Assembly (NCBI GenBank): GCA_007128345.1
Contig: SKXS01000112.1
Span: 1-7,361, forward strand
Origin: Spirochaetia bacterium
GTDB taxonomy: Bacteria; Spirochaetota; Spirochaetia; PWKH01
Direction of reading: 5' to 3'
DNA: 7,361 nucleotides
A program made the position numbers and the translations under genes. Shown here one piece after another: positions 6,971 to 7,361 of this stretch. The first letter of the stretch is position 1. The number at the start of each line of letters is the position of its first letter. The notes under the pieces were generated by a model. The model made no database searches. It saw nothing but the letters and a program-made list of their open reading frames with translations, and was not told the origin of the DNA.

Positions 6971-7361
6971 ATGCCTTTTTACCGACGGCTATCAGGCGAA
7001 GAGCATCAGCTCCGTAGGGATCTCCGTCCAGGCTTCCATAGAGCTTGATGTCGATGAATCCTGCCTGTTCCATACGATCCCTGAGCTCCTGTCCTGAATA
7101 GATGGTGTGGTGAAAGGTGAAGCTTGCTGCCTTCCCCTCCTTAATGAGTAACCATTCGTTTTTTATACGGGTCCAGTCATCGAATATCTCATGGATCTGG
7201 ATGAGCTTGGTGCCGTCCTCCAGTACGTTTGATGTGGTGGGCTGAAGAATCCTGGCATGCCGTTCCTTGCCCATTACATCAATAAGCAGCACGCCTCCAG
7301 GCTTCAGGTTGCGATGCATGTGCTCCAGCACCAGCAGATCTTCGTTCTTATCGTCAAAATA
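6969..7361 (-). CDS. class I SAM-dependent methyltransferase, C-terminal part, 5'-truncated by window
   Basis: Partial gene on the reverse strand. The frame stays open to the right edge (the codons before the GTG at 7331 read YFDDKNEDLL), so that GTG is internal; 130 residues are visible. The stretch YFDDKNEDLLVLEHMHRNLKPGG followed by VLLIDVMGKE, broken here only for presentation, is the post-motif-II/motif-III region of Rossmann-fold methyltransferases, with the LKPGG turn before strand beta-5. The tail (HHTIYSGQELRDRMEQAGFIDIKLYGSLDGDPYG) resembles the usual C-terminal helix-strand pair that covers the substrate side. The glycine-rich SAM-binding loop is outside the window. The substrate cannot be told. 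The gene converges on the Wzi-like gene with six bases between stops, so it belongs to a separate transcript coming from the right. Confidence 0.85.
   Translation of the reverse strand, partial: YFDDKNEDLLVLEHMHRNLKPGGVLLIDVMGKERHARILQPTTSNVLEDGTKLIQIHEIFDDWTRIKNEWLLIKEGKAASFTFHHTIYSGQELRDRMEQAGFIDIKLYGSLDGDPYGADALRLIAVGKKA

Overview
The window reads as chromosomal DNA of a diderm (outer-membrane) bacterium of roughly balanced G+C. The best guess at lineage is an anaerobic spirochaete of the Sphaerochaeta type. This rests on the combination of a fermentative-looking sugar/ETF cluster with a Wzi-like outer-membrane protein, and it is a guess from gene content, not a proven placement. The clearest direct sign of an outer membrane is the 5289-6962 product, which has a signal peptide, a Wzi-like body and a terminal Phe.

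Region 1 (1-4803, all + strand) is a compact catabolic gene cluster. In order it holds: the C-terminal 225 residues of an FAD-linked oxidase related to alkyl-DHAP synthase (open at the left window edge); electron transfer flavoprotein beta; ETF alpha; a KduD/gluconate-5-dehydrogenase-like short-chain dehydrogenase; and an FGGY-family carbohydrate kinase. ETF beta/alpha overlap by ATGA and ETF alpha/SDR by TAATG, so those three are probably translationally coupled. The gene set matches, by family and in a different order, the uncharacterised E. coli ygcQ-ygcR-ygcU-ygcW-ygcE group. The simplest reading is a pathway in which a sugar, polyol or sugar acid is oxidised by the SDR with NAD(P) and by the flavoprotein with ETF as electron acceptor, and an intermediate is phosphorylated by the kinase. 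The substrate is unknown.

Region 2 (4804-5288) is about 485 bases with no credible gene. It holds weak inverted repeats but no promoter or terminator I would defend.

Region 3 (5289-6962, +) is a 557-residue exported, probable outer-membrane beta-barrel protein of the capsule-assembly Wzi family, unlikely to belong to the operon upstream.

Region 4 (6969-7361, -) is the C-terminal part of a class I SAM-dependent methyltransferase, convergent with the Wzi-like gene, with six bases between the stop codons. No RNA genes, CRISPR arrays, insertion sequences or phage genes were seen.
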